From positions 62,001 to 126,000 of the forward strand of contig NZ_BMVE01000008.1 of NCBI RefSeq assembly GCF_014650555.1: a DNA stretch of 64,000 bases, read 5' to 3'. This document shows positions 50,465-60,433 of the stretch, one piece after another. A program made the position numbers and the translations under genes. Each line of letters starts with the position of its first letter. Position 1 is the first letter of the stretch. The stretch is from Streptomyces goshikiensis. GTDB lineage: Bacteria; Actinomycetota; Actinomycetes; Streptomycetales; Streptomycetaceae. The notes beneath the pieces were generated by a model, which worked only from the letters and a program-made list of their open reading frames with translations, was not told where the DNA came from and made no database searches.

Positions 50465-50495
50465 GCGGTGATGGTGGGCCGCCGGCGGCGCGGGG

Positions 50496-51951
50496 TCAAG
50501 CGTCCGGACCCGCCCCGCCGCCCGGCAGCGCCTCCGCCGCACCCCGGAGCCGCTCCACGGCCTCGGCCAGCTCCGCCGCGCCCGAGACCCCGGCGAAGCT
50601 GAGCCGTACGTACGGACCCGGAGGTTCCGCGCAGAAGTACGGCCGCCCGGGCGCGACCGCCACCCCGGCGCGCAGGGCCGCCGCCGCGAAGGCCGCGTCG
50701 TCGCCGCCCTCGCCGAGCCGGGTCCACAGCTGGTACCCGCCGGTCGGCCGGTGCGGCAGCTCCACCCCGGGCAGCCGCCGCCGCAGCGCGTCCGCGAGCA
50801 CGTCCCGGCGGTAGCGCAACTCGGCGGCGACGGCCCGCAGATGACGGGGCCAGGCGGGCGCGCCGACCAGTTCGAGCGCGGCCTCCTGGAGCGGCCGGGG
50901 GACGAAGAAGCTGTCCACGACCTGGATCGCGCGCAGCCGCTCCAGCACCGGGCCCCGGGCGGCCAGCGCGCCCACCCGCAGGCTGGGCGAGGTGGCCTTG
51001 GTCAGCGAGCGGACGTGTACGACGACCCCGTCGCGGTCCTCGGCGGCCAGGGTCGCGGGCAGCGGCCCGGCGTCCTCGTGGGCCAGGGCCCGGGCGTAGT
51101 CGTCCTCGATCACGAACGCCCCGGCGGCGCGCGCGATCCGCAGCACCTCGCCCCGCCGCCCGGCGGACAGCACCGCGCCGGTCGGGTTCTGGAACAGCGG
51201 CTGGCACACGAACACCCGCGCGCCGGTCGCCTCGAAGGCGGCCGCCAGCAGCTCCGGCCGGACCCCGTCGGCGTCGACCGGTACGGGCACGGGCCGGCAG
51301 CCGGAGGCGCGGGCGATGGCGAGCAGTCCGGGGTAGGTCGGGGACTCCACGAGGACCGGCGCCCCGGGCGGGGCCAGCGCCCGCAGCGCGGTGGTCAGCG
51401 CGCTCTGCCCGCCCGCGGTGACCAGGACGTCGGCGGCCTGGGCGGCCCCGCCGATCTCCCGGGCGAACCAGTCGCGCAGCTCCGCCAGCCCCTCCATGGG
51501 CGGCCGCCCCCAGGCGCCGGGGCGGCGCCCGGCCCGGGCCAGCGCGGCGGCCATCGCCCGCTCCGGCTGGATGGAGGGGTGCAGGTAGCCGCTGTTGAGG
51601 CCGATCACCCCGGCCGGCGGTTCGGTCAGGCAGACCAGCACCCCGGAGGCGTCCACGGAGCGGGGCACCACCTCGCCCGCGCCCTCCGCGCTCAGGGCGA
51701 CCTCCTGCCAGGAGGTGTCCCCGGGCGCGCCGGTCTCCGTACGGGGCTGGGCCCGGTACACGCCGGCGCCGGGCCGGGTGATCACCAGCCCCTCCGCGGC
51801 GAGCTGGGCCAGGGCCCGGGAGACGGTGACCGGGCTGACTCGGTAGCGGTCCACGAGGGCCCGGCTGGACGGCAGCTTTCCACCCACCGAGTAGCGGTTC
51901 AGCTCCGCCCGCAGGGATTCTGCCAGTTCCGCGACACTGCTACGCTCGTAC

Positions 51952-51953
<2 letters not shown>
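50496..51953 (-). CDS. MocR/PdxR-type GntR regulator with aminotransferase domain
   Basis: 485 aa. Residues 1-70 form a GntR winged helix (KLPSSRALVDRYRVSPVTVSRALAQLA). About 110-480 is a fold-type I aminotransferase with the PLP lysine in RSLTKATSPSLRVG and LFQNPTGAVLSAGRR. Such regulators sense PLP or an amino acid-PLP adduct. Its ATG (51953) shares bases with the start of the divergent EamA exporter, which is thus its likely target. TATTCT eight bases upstream suggests a leaderless mRNA. Confidence 0.92.
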
Positions 51954-52869
<916 letters not shown>

Positions 52870-52930
52870 CCGCGATCCGCCCTAAACTGCTAACACCGGA
52901 TCGGATCGGACCGCCATCAAGGAGGTCACC

Positions 52931-53128
52931 ATGCGTGCGACCGAGGGCGACCAGCTGGTGCAGCACGGCAGGATCGTTGGCCAGCACGACAAGGTCGGCG
53001 AGATCACCCAGGTACTCGGCGAGAACGGGACCCCTCCCTACCGGGTCCGTTTCCAGGACGGCCACGAAGCCGTCATGTCCCCCGGCCCCGACTGCGTCGT
53101 CAAGCACCCGTCGGAGCCCGCGCACTGA
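52931..53128 (+). CDS. DUF1918 domain protein
   Basis: A 65-aa small basic/acidic mixed protein fully covered by the DUF1918 SH3-like fold: GDQLVQHGRIVGQHDKVGEI and YRVRFQDGHEAVMSPGPDC. Common in actinobacteria; function unknown. The very strong ribosome site AAGGAGG six bases before the ATG suggests high expression. Confidence 0.9.
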   Translation: MRATEGDQLVQHGRIVGQHDKVGEITQVLGENGTPPYRVRFQDGHEAVMSPGPDCVVKHPSEPAH

Positions 53129-53129
53129 C

Positions 53130-54425
53130 TCAGCGCGGCGCCACCGCCGTCGGGTAGTGGTCAGCGACCACCCTGGCCATCGCTCCGTTGGGGTCCGCGG
53201 CCACCTGCTTCGCCGAGAAGTAGGCGTGGCCGCGGACCTCGGCGTACCCCTTGGCGAAGGTGACGTGCCGCGACAGCTCCGCCGGGTCGCGCCAGGCAGC
53301 CGTGGCGCTCTCCGCGTCACAGCGGTAGAGCGCCTCGCCGACGTAGAGCCGTACGCCGGTGCCCGCGACCGTGCGCGCCCACCAGGGCACGATGTCCGCG
53401 TAGTCGGCGGTCGGGTGGCCGAGCTGCCAGTAGGCCTGCGGCACGATGTAGTCGATCCAGCCCTGCCTGACCCACTTGCGGGTGTCCGCGTACAGGTCGT
53501 CGTAGGTCGCGACGCCCGCCCGCGTCGGCGAGCCCTGCGGGTCCACGTCGTCGTTGCGCCAGATCGCGAAGGGGCTGACGCCGAACCGCGCGGCCGGCCG
53601 GATCTTCTTCAGCCGGTCCGACATCTCCTTGACCAGGGTGTCGATGTTGTCGCGGCGCCAGTCCGCCCGGGAGCCGAAGGCGCCGCCGTACTCCTCGTAG
53701 GCGTCGTCGTCGTCGAAGTGCTCGTCCTCGACGGGGTACGGGTAGAAGTAGTCGTCCCAGTGGACCCCGTCCACCGCGTAGCGGGAGACGGCGTCGAGCA
53801 TGGCCTCCTGGACGAACTTCCGCACCTCCGGCAGGCCCGGGTTGTAGTAGGTCTTGCCGCCGTACTGGACGACCCAGTCGGGGTTGCGACGGGCCGGGTG
53901 GCTCGCGACCAGCCGGTCGAGGTCCGTGTGCTGGGCCACCCGGTACGGGTTGAACCAGGCGTGCAGTTCCAGCCCTCGGGCGTGCGCCTCGGCGACGGCG
54001 GTGCCGAGCGGGTCCCAGCCGGGATCGCCGCCCTGCACGCCCGTCAGCCACTGGGACCAGGGCTCCCGCGCCCCCGGCCACATCGCGTCGGCGGCCGGCC
54101 GGACCTGGAGGATCACCGCGTTCAGCCGGCGCCTGACGGCGGTGTCGAGGAGGGAGATCAGCCCGGAGCGCTGCTCGGCGGCGGACAGCCCGGCCCGGGA
54201 GGGCCAGTCCACGTTCTGGACGGAGGCGATCCACATCCCCCGGAACTCGGCGGTGGCCGCCCGCTCCGCCGTCCCCGCCCGGCCGGCCGCGCCCGCCCGG
54301 TCCGCCGCACCCGCCCGTTCCGTTGCGGCCGCCGGGGCCGCCGCGCCCGCCGCCCCGGCCGTCGCCGCGACGCCCAGCGCCCCCGCCGCTCCCGCCAGCA
54401 GCCCCCGCCGCCCGATGTACTCCAT
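53130..54425 (-). CDS. Secreted glycosyl-hydrolase-like (GHL10/DUF187) protein
   Basis: A 431-aa protein with a Tat-type signal (GRRGLLAGAAGALGVAATAG), an Ala/Glu/Arg/Gly low-complexity spacer (about 25-60), then a TIM-barrel GHL10 domain: FRGMWIASVQNVDWPSR, LNAVILQVRPAADAMW, LHAWFNPYRV, DGVHWDDYFYPYP (catalytic acids) and WIDYIVPQAYWQLGH. Predicted to cleave a cell-envelope or environmental glycan. ATG 54425, GGAG upstream. Confidence 0.9.
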   Translation of the reverse strand: MEYIGRRGLLAGAAGALGVAATAGAAGAAAPAAATERAGAADRAGAAGRAGTAERAATAEFRGMWIASVQNVDWPSRAGLSAAEQRSGLISLLDTAVRRRLNAVILQVRPAADAMWPGAREPWSQWLTGVQGGDPGWDPLGTAVAEAHARGLELHAWFNPYRVAQHTDLDRLVASHPARRNPDWVVQYGGKTYYNPGLPEVRKFVQEAMLDAVSRYAVDGVHWDDYFYPYPVEDEHFDDDDAYEEYGGAFGSRADWRRDNIDTLVKEMSDRLKKIRPAARFGVSPFAIWRNDDVDPQGSPTRAGVATYDDLYADTRKWVRQGWIDYIVPQAYWQLGHPTADYADIVPWWARTVAGTGVRLYVGEALYRCDAESATAAWRDPAELSRHVTFAKGYAEVRGHAYFSAKQVAADPNGAMARVVADHYPTAVAPR

Positions 54426-54600
54426 GTGAGGACTCCACTCCGCTCGGTGACATTGCCCTGCGTGCGCCCAGCATGCCCGCCCCGGCCCGCCACGCCGGTC
54501 AAGGTCGGGGGTAACGTCGTGGGGCGTGGCGGGCGCCGGAAAGCAGTGACCACTGTCGAGCACGGGGGACCCGCGATGGATGAGCAGCGAAAGGCACGAT

Positions 54601-55473
54601 GTGACGGACCTCCCTACCGACATCGCACGCGTCGGCGTAGTGGGCTGTGGCCAGATGGGCGCGGGCATCGCGGAGGTGTGCGCCCGCAGCGGTCTTGAGG
54701 TGAAGGTCGCCGAGACCACCGGCGAGGCCCTGGAACTCGGGCGCACCCGGCTGCACAACTCCCTGATGAAGGCCGCCGAACGCGGCAAGATCAGCGAGGA
54801 GGAGCGGGACGCCACCCTGGCCCGCCTCACTTTCACCACCGACCTCGGCGAGTTCGCCGACCGCGACCTCGTCATCGAGGCCGTCGTCGAGAACGAGCAG
54901 GTCAAGACGGAGATCTTCCAGGTCCTCGACCAGGTCATCACCCGTCCGGACGCGATCCTCGCCTCCAACACCTCCTCGATCCCGCTGGTGAAGCTGGCCG
55001 TCGCGACCTCGCGGCCGGACCAGGTCATCGGCATCCACTTCTTCAACCCGGCCCCGGTGCAGAAGCTCGTCGAGCTGATCCCGGCGCTGACCACGGGCGA
55101 GGAGACGGTCAAGCGGGCCGAGGCCCTGGTGCGGGACGTGCTGGGCAAGCACGCCGTCCGCGCCCAGGACCGGTCCGGGTTCGTCGTCAACGCGCTCCTG
55201 GTCCCGTACCTGCTGTCCGCGATCCGGATGTTCGAGTCCGGCATCGCCAGCCGCGAGGACATCGACAACGGCATGGAGCTGGGCTGCGCCCACCCGATGG
55301 GCCCGCTCAAGCTGTCCGACCTGATCGGCCTGGACACCATCGCCTCCATCGCCGACTCGATGTACGCCGAGTACAAGGAGCCGCTGTACGCCGCTCCCCC
55401 GCTGCTCCAGCGGATGGTCGACGCGGGCCGCCTCGGCCGCAAGACCGGCTCGGGTTTCTACCCGTACGACTGA
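54601..55473 (+). CDS. 3-hydroxybutyryl-CoA dehydrogenase
   Basis: A 290-aa NAD-dependent dehydrogenase of the HBD/FadB family. NAD loop G15-CG17-QMG20 in GVVGCGQMGAGIAEVC; catalytic region IGIHFFNPAPVQKLVELIP (His and following Glu); C-terminal domain GCAHPMGPLKLSDLIGLD. It interconverts acetoacetyl-CoA and 3-hydroxybutyryl-CoA in fatty-acid or butyrate/crotonyl-CoA (ethylmalonyl-CoA) metabolism. GTG 54601 is chosen for AAAGG six bases upstream; ATG 54580 is possible. Confidence 0.92.
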   Translation: MTDLPTDIARVGVVGCGQMGAGIAEVCARSGLEVKVAETTGEALELGRTRLHNSLMKAAERGKISEEERDATLARLTFTTDLGEFADRDLVIEAVVENEQVKTEIFQVLDQVITRPDAILASNTSSIPLVKLAVATSRPDQVIGIHFFNPAPVQKLVELIPALTTGEETVKRAEALVRDVLGKHAVRAQDRSGFVVNALLVPYLLSAIRMFESGIASREDIDNGMELGCAHPMGPLKLSDLIGLDTIASIADSMYAEYKEPLYAAPPLLQRMVDAGRLGRKTGSGFYPYD

Positions 55474-55487
55474 TCCCGCGGCAGCCG

Positions 55488-56018
55488 CTACCCCAGCCTC
55501 AGATGGTGGAGCAGCAGGAGCCCGGCCGCCATGTTGGCGGCCGGGACCTCGCCGCGGGCGATCATGTCCGGCACCAGTTTGAGCGGGACCCACTCGCGGC
55601 GCGAGGACTCGAAGTCGTCCTCGGGGTGGCCGGTGTACGTGGCCCCCTCCGCCCAGTAGAGGTGGTGGCGGGCATCGGTGAGCCCGTTGGAGGGCTCCAC
55701 GGTCATCAGGTGGTGGAGCGGGCCGGGCCGCCAGCCCGACTCCTCCTCCATCTCGCGCGCGGCGGCCGCCTCGACGCACTCGCCGTCCTCGACGACCCCC
55801 GCCGGAAGCTCCCAGCCCCAGCTGTCGGTGATGAACCGGTGGCGCCACAGCAGCAGCACCTCGTTGGCCCCGTTGACGGCCGTGGCGACGGCGACCGGCC
55901 GCAGCCGGATCACGAAGTGGTCCAGGTGCCGCCCGTCGGGGAGTTCCACATCCGCGAGGTTCACATCGAACCAGCGGTTCTTGTACACGGTCTGCTCGCT
56001 CAGGTTCGTCCACTGCAC
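55488..56018 (-). CDS. NUDIX hydrolase
   Basis: A 176-aa pyrophosphatase. The complete Nudix box runs from G74 to W96 with the REMEEESGW core (GX5EX7REUXEEXGU). The preceding strand WLWRHRFITDSWGWELPAG and the length fit ADP-ribose/NDP-sugar-type Nudix enzymes. GTG start 56018 with AAGGTGG upstream. It is convergent with the dehydrogenase and 53 bases after the regulator on the same strand. Confidence 0.92.
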   Translation of the reverse strand: MQWTNLSEQTVYKNRWFDVNLADVELPDGRHLDHFVIRLRPVAVATAVNGANEVLLLWRHRFITDSWGWELPAGVVEDGECVEAAAAREMEEESGWRPGPLHHLMTVEPSNGLTDARHHLYWAEGATYTGHPEDDFESSRREWVPLKLVPDMIARGEVPAANMAAGLLLLHHLRLG

Positions 56019-56071
56019 GGTTGTGCCACCTTCCGTTCGAGTAGGTGGCAACATGGCAGCAGCTCGGACCG

Positions 56072-57409
56072 TCACAGGGGAACGCGCAGCGCCCCGTCGA
56101 TGAGTTGGGCGGTTTCCTCCGCTCCGGAACAACCACTGGTCAGCAGCTGTTCGCGGACCTCCCGAAGCCGCTCCCGCAGCCGGAGTGATTCCATCCCCTT
56201 GGCCCGCTCGGCCATTTCGGCGGCGGCCACCACCGCCCGGTCGGCCTCTCCCTGGCGCAGCTGGACCTCGCACAGCATCGCCAGCCGGTGGACTCGCCCT
56301 CGATCGTGCGCCGGTGTGTCCACGGCGGCGGCCGCCTGCTCGTGGGCCGCGGCCAGGTCCCCGAGGCTGAGCAGCGCCTGGGCCACCTGTACGTTGACCA
56401 GCCCGGGCTGGACGTACCCCGTCTCGTCGGGCTCCGTACCCGGCCGGATCCGCTCGGCTGCCGCCTCGGCCTGCCGGATGCACTCCAGCGCCGCCCGGGT
56501 GTCGCCGAGTTGGGCGTACGCCTTGGCCTGCATCGCGTACAGGTCGGCGGCGAGGGCGGGGGTGGTGTGGCGGCCCGCGGCGCGCAGGGCGGCCTCGGCG
56601 AAGGCGACGCCCTGGCGGTGCTCCCGCAGGTACAGCGACTGGTTGACGAGCAGCGCGATGACGTACGCCCCCAGTCCCCGGTCCCCGCTGGCCTTGGCGA
56701 GCCGCAGGGCCTGGTGGAAGTAGCGCTGCGCCAGCCCGTGGGCGTCCGAGTCGTACGCGCAGATGCCCGCCACCGCCACCAGGGATCCGGCGGCGCGGTG
56801 CAGGCGGCGGCCGAGGGCGTCCGGGTAGCTGCCGCGCAGCAGGGGGGCCGTCTCGCTGCCCAGGAAGCGGACGATGCGGTCCCGGGTGGCCACGCCGCCG
56901 GCCCGGCGGTACATCAGCTCGTAGTGCGCGCGGGCCGCCCGCAGGATCTCGATGTGCTCGGGCCCGACCCGGGTCGCGCCCTCCCGGGACACGTCGATGT
57001 CCTCGGGCGGGTTCTCCCACTCCCAGACCGGGATGACGGCGGGCGTGCCGGTGACCGCCTCGGCCGTCAGGAGCCGGATCCGGCCCTGCTCGTCGGCGCG
57101 CCACAGGGCGGCGGCCCGGTCGACGAACCCGCTGAGCGGGGTGGTGTGCGGGGACGGCGGGCCGGGGAGGCCGAGCCCGGCGTCCTCCAGGCCGACGGAC
57201 CGGCCGAGGCGGCCGCCGAGGACCTCGCAGATCAGGTCCGGGACCTGGCCGCGCGGGCGCTGCCCCTTCAACCAGCGGGAGACCGCGGTGTGTTCGTAGC
57301 GCAGCGCGAGTCCGCGGGTACGGCCCGCCTGGTTGACGTGCGCGGCAAGTCCGGCGTGGGACATGCCCGCCTCGGCGAGAAGGGCGTCGAGCAGGGTGTT
57401 CGGCTGCAT
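56072..57409 (-). CDS. HTH-TPR regulator (NsdA-like)
   Basis: 445 aa. An N-terminal helix-turn-helix of unusual Streptomyces type (LLDALLAEAGMSHAGLAAHV...YEHTAVSRWLKGQRP) is followed by a long helical TPR-like region (about 180-420; e.g. LAQRYFHQALRLAKASGDRG, GDTRAALECIRQAEAA, LSLGDLAAAHEQAAAAV). The architecture recalls NsdA-type negative regulators of differentiation and antibiotic production; direct orthology is not claimed. ATG 57409 with GGAGGGG upstream. Confidence 0.85.
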   Translation of the reverse strand: MQPNTLLDALLAEAGMSHAGLAAHVNQAGRTRGLALRYEHTAVSRWLKGQRPRGQVPDLICEVLGGRLGRSVGLEDAGLGLPGPPSPHTTPLSGFVDRAAALWRADEQGRIRLLTAEAVTGTPAVIPVWEWENPPEDIDVSREGATRVGPEHIEILRAARAHYELMYRRAGGVATRDRIVRFLGSETAPLLRGSYPDALGRRLHRAAGSLVAVAGICAYDSDAHGLAQRYFHQALRLAKASGDRGLGAYVIALLVNQSLYLREHRQGVAFAEAALRAAGRHTTPALAADLYAMQAKAYAQLGDTRAALECIRQAEAAAERIRPGTEPDETGYVQPGLVNVQVAQALLSLGDLAAAHEQAAAAVDTPAHDRGRVHRLAMLCEVQLRQGEADRAVVAAAEMAERAKGMESLRLRERLREVREQLLTSGCSGAEETAQLIDGALRVPL

Positions 57410-57837
57410 GGGCCCCTCCAAGGGCTCGTGGGATTCAGGCTAGTGGGTGCGCGGTTCACACGGGGTGCGAATGCAGTACGCGCATAAATGCGATGCGCAC
57501 CCTCGCGCGGAGGTGCCCCGGGGCGCTTCACTTAAGGGCCTCCTCAAGAGGCGGCCCGGGTCGTCGGCTCCCCCTCGTACAGTGCGACGACCCGTCACCG
57601 CGCCGCCCGTCCTGCTGTCTGCCCGACACTCCATGGCAGGCGGGCGGCGCGTCCCGGCTCCGCCGGCGCCCGGTTGGTCGCCGGGCCCCGGCAGGGCCGG
57701 CCGGACGCGCGCCGGGCCCTCCCACCGGGCCCGGTGCGCGTGGCCGGGGCCGCGCGCCACCGGCCGTCGCGGAGCACCGGCAGGGCGACATCGTCGGCGA
57801 GCCGCCCGCCGGTGCCACGCGGCTCACCCCCACGAGT
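57410..57837. other. Intergenic region upstream of HTH-TPR gene
   Basis: No gene supported, although several GC-driven open frames cross it. It holds the regulator's promoter (a TAGCCT -10 near 57438 is possible) and the palindrome CGCAT-AA-ATGCG (57481-57492) inside a larger GTGCG...CGCAC arrangement. The remainder is very GC-rich without recognised structure. Confidence 0.45.
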
Positions 57838-57871
57838 GAGGGGCGCACCCGGTGTTCCGGATGCGCCCCTC
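57838..57871 (-). terminator. Terminator after pheT
   Basis: GAGGGGCGCA (57838-57847) pairs with TGCGCCCCTC (57862-57871), with an inner CCGG-TGTT-CCGG stem, 34 bases past the pheT stop on the minus strand. Confidence 0.75.
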
Positions 57872-57904
57872 AACAGGCCTTGCGTGCGGTCGTACCGCGA
57901 CGGG

Positions 57905-60433
57905 CTACGCGCCCCGGAGCACCGCCCCGGTCCGCTCGCCCGCCAGCGCCACCGCCGCGTCGCGCGCGGCCGTGGACTCCTCGGCCGTCAGCGTGCGGTC
58001 GGCCGCGCGGAAGCGCAGCGCGTACGCGAGGGACTTCTTGCCCTCGCCCACCTGCTCGCCGGTGAACACGTCGAACAGCCGCAGCGACTCCAGCAGTTCG
58101 CCCGCGCCCGCGCGCAGCGCGGCCTCCACCGCGGTAGCCGCGACCGTCGTGTCGACGATCAGCGCGACGTCCTGGGTCGCCACCGGGAAGGTGGAGATCC
58201 GGGGCGCCCGCACGGGCTCGCCGCCGGCCGCCGCGAGGCGGTCCAGGTCGAGCTCCATGGCGCTGGTGCGGGCCGGCAGGCCCATCGCCTTGACGACGCG
58301 CGGGTGCAGCTCACCGGCGTGACCGATGACCGTCTCCACCCCGTCCAGGGTGACGAGCAGCTCGGCGCACCGGCCCGGGTGCCACGGACCGTACTGGCCC
58401 TGGCGCACCACGAGCTCGGCGCCGGCCTCGACGGCCAGCGAGCGCGCCGCCTGGACGGCGTCCGCCCAGTCGGCCGGACGGCCCTTGCCCCACCAGCCGG
58501 CCTGCTCGCGCGCACCGGCCAGCACGACCGCGGCGTACCGCGGCTGCGCCGGCAGGGCGGCGTCGAGGGTGGCGATCTCCTCGTCCGTGGGACGGCGGTC
58601 GGCGGGCAGCCGTACGGCGACGCCCGGCTGGCTGCCGGCCCGGAAGACCGAACCGGTCTCGAAGAGCGCGAGGTCGTGGCTGCCCCGGCTGTCGTTGCGG
58701 CGCAGCGCGCCGAGCAGACCCGGCAGCAGCGTGGTGCGCAGCGCCGGCTCCTCGTCGGAGATCGGGTTGACGAGCCTGACCACCTGACGGGTGGCGTCGT
58801 GCGCGGACAGCTGGAGCTGGTCGAAGACGCCCTCGCCCAGGAACGGGTAGCTCAGCGCCTCGACGTAGCCCGCGCCGGCCAGCGCGCGGCCGACCCGGCG
58901 GTGCAGCTGCTGCCGGGCGGTCAGACCGCGGCCGGAGGGGACCTGCGGGAGGGTGGACGGGAGGTTCGCGTAGCCCTCCAGCCGGATGACCTCCTCGGCG
59001 AGGTCGTTGGGCTCGGCGAGGTCGGGCCGCCACGACGGGACGGTGACGACGAGCTCGTCCTGCCCGTAGACGTCGCAGCCGATCTCCTGGAGGCGGCGGA
59101 CGACGGTCTCGCGGCCGTACTCCATGCCCGCGACCCGGTCGGGGTGGTTCGCGCTCATCGCGATGGTGCGCGGGGCGCCCGGCGCGATGAGCTCGGTGAC
59201 GCCGGCCTCGGCGGTGCCGCCCGCGAGCAGGACGAGCAGGTCGACGGTCCGCTGCGCGGCCGCGGCGGCGGCCAGCGGGTCGACGCCCCGCTCGAAGCGC
59301 TTGGACGCCTCGGAGGACAGCTTCAGGCGGCGGGCGGTGCGCGAGATCGACACGGAGTCGAAGTGCGCGGCCTCGATGACGACGTCCGTGGTCCCGGTGA
59401 CCTGGCCGGTCTCCGGGTCGGTGACGGAGTCGGCGATCTCGGTGTTGGCGCCGCCCATGACACCGGCGAGCCCGATCGGGCCGCTGCTGTCGGTGATCAC
59501 CAGGTCCTCGGCGTCGAGGATGCGCTTGACGCCGTCCAGCGTGGTGAACTCCTCGCCCTGCTCGGCGCGGCGGACGCCGATGGCGCCGTCGAGCCGCGAG
59601 CGGTCGTAGGCGTGCAGCGGCTGGCCGAGTTCGAGCATCACGTAGTTGGTGACGTCGACGGCGAGCGAGATCGGGCGCATGCCCGCCTTCTGCAGGCGGC
59701 GCGTGAGCCAGATCGGGGAGCGCGCCTCGGGGTCGAGGCCGGTGACGGTGCGCGCGGTGAAGCGGTCGCAGCCGGCCGGGTCCTCGACCTTGACGAGGTA
59801 GCCGTACGAGTTCGGCGCGGGCACGTCGAGCAGCGCCGGGTCGCGCAGCGGCAGGCCGTACGCGGTCGCCGCCTCGCGGGCGACACCGCGCAGGGACATG
59901 CAGTAGCCGCGGTCCGGGGTGATGTCGATGTCGAGGACCTCGTCGACGAGCTGGAGCAGCTCGATCGCGTCGGTGCCCACCTCGTGCTCCGGCGGCAGCA
60001 CGATGATGCCGTGCGTGCCGTCGTCGCCCATGCCGAGCTCCTCGCCGGAGCAGATCATGCCGTGCGAGGTCTTGCCGTACGTCTTGCGCGAGGCGATCGC
60101 GAAGTCGCCGGGGAGCACCGCGCCGGGCAGGACCACGACGACCTTGTCGCCGACGGAGAAGTTCCGGGCGCCGCAGACGATCTCCTGCGGCTCGCCGGTG
60201 CCGTTGGCCCGGCCGACGTCGACCGTGCAGAAGCGGATCGGCTTGCGGAAGCCCTCCAGCTCCTCGATCGTCAGGACCTGACCGACGACGAGCGGGCCGG
60301 TGAGCCCGCCGCCGAGCTGCTCGACCGTCTCGACCTCAAGGCCGGCGTCGACGAGCTTGGCCGCGACGTCGCGACCGGTCTCACCGGCGGGGAGGTCGAC
60401 GTACTCCCGCAGCCAGGAAAGCGGGACCCGCAT
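57905..60433 (-). CDS. pheT: Phenylalanyl-tRNA synthetase beta subunit
   Basis: 842 aa; full bacterial PheT. Domain order: B1/B6 tRNA-binding domain (about 40-155, with GARNFSVGDKVVVVLPGA), B3/B4 editing domain (about 210-380), B5 domain (about 410-480), the B6-B7 catalytic-like core, and the C-terminal ferredoxin-fold anticodon-binding domain (about 750-842, ISTFPVATQDVALIVD). It forms the alpha2-beta2 enzyme with PheS. Its ATG overlaps the pheS stop by one base (TGATG), giving equal synthesis. Confidence 0.98.
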   Translation of the reverse strand: MRVPLSWLREYVDLPAGETGRDVAAKLVDAGLEVETVEQLGGGLTGPLVVGQVLTIEELEGFRKPIRFCTVDVGRANGTGEPQEIVCGARNFSVGDKVVVVLPGAVLPGDFAIASRKTYGKTSHGMICSGEELGMGDDGTHGIIVLPPEHEVGTDAIELLQLVDEVLDIDITPDRGYCMSLRGVAREAATAYGLPLRDPALLDVPAPNSYGYLVKVEDPAGCDRFTARTVTGLDPEARSPIWLTRRLQKAGMRPISLAVDVTNYVMLELGQPLHAYDRSRLDGAIGVRRAEQGEEFTTLDGVKRILDAEDLVITDSSGPIGLAGVMGGANTEIADSVTDPETGQVTGTTDVVIEAAHFDSVSISRTARRLKLSSEASKRFERGVDPLAAAAAAQRTVDLLVLLAGGTAEAGVTELIAPGAPRTIAMSANHPDRVAGMEYGRETVVRRLQEIGCDVYGQDELVVTVPSWRPDLAEPNDLAEEVIRLEGYANLPSTLPQVPSGRGLTARQQLHRRVGRALAGAGYVEALSYPFLGEGVFDQLQLSAHDATRQVVRLVNPISDEEPALRTTLLPGLLGALRRNDSRGSHDLALFETGSVFRAGSQPGVAVRLPADRRPTDEEIATLDAALPAQPRYAAVVLAGAREQAGWWGKGRPADWADAVQAARSLAVEAGAELVVRQGQYGPWHPGRCAELLVTLDGVETVIGHAGELHPRVVKAMGLPARTSAMELDLDRLAAAGGEPVRAPRISTFPVATQDVALIVDTTVAATAVEAALRAGAGELLESLRLFDVFTGEQVGEGKKSLAYALRFRAADRTLTAEESTAARDAAVALAGERTGAVLRGA

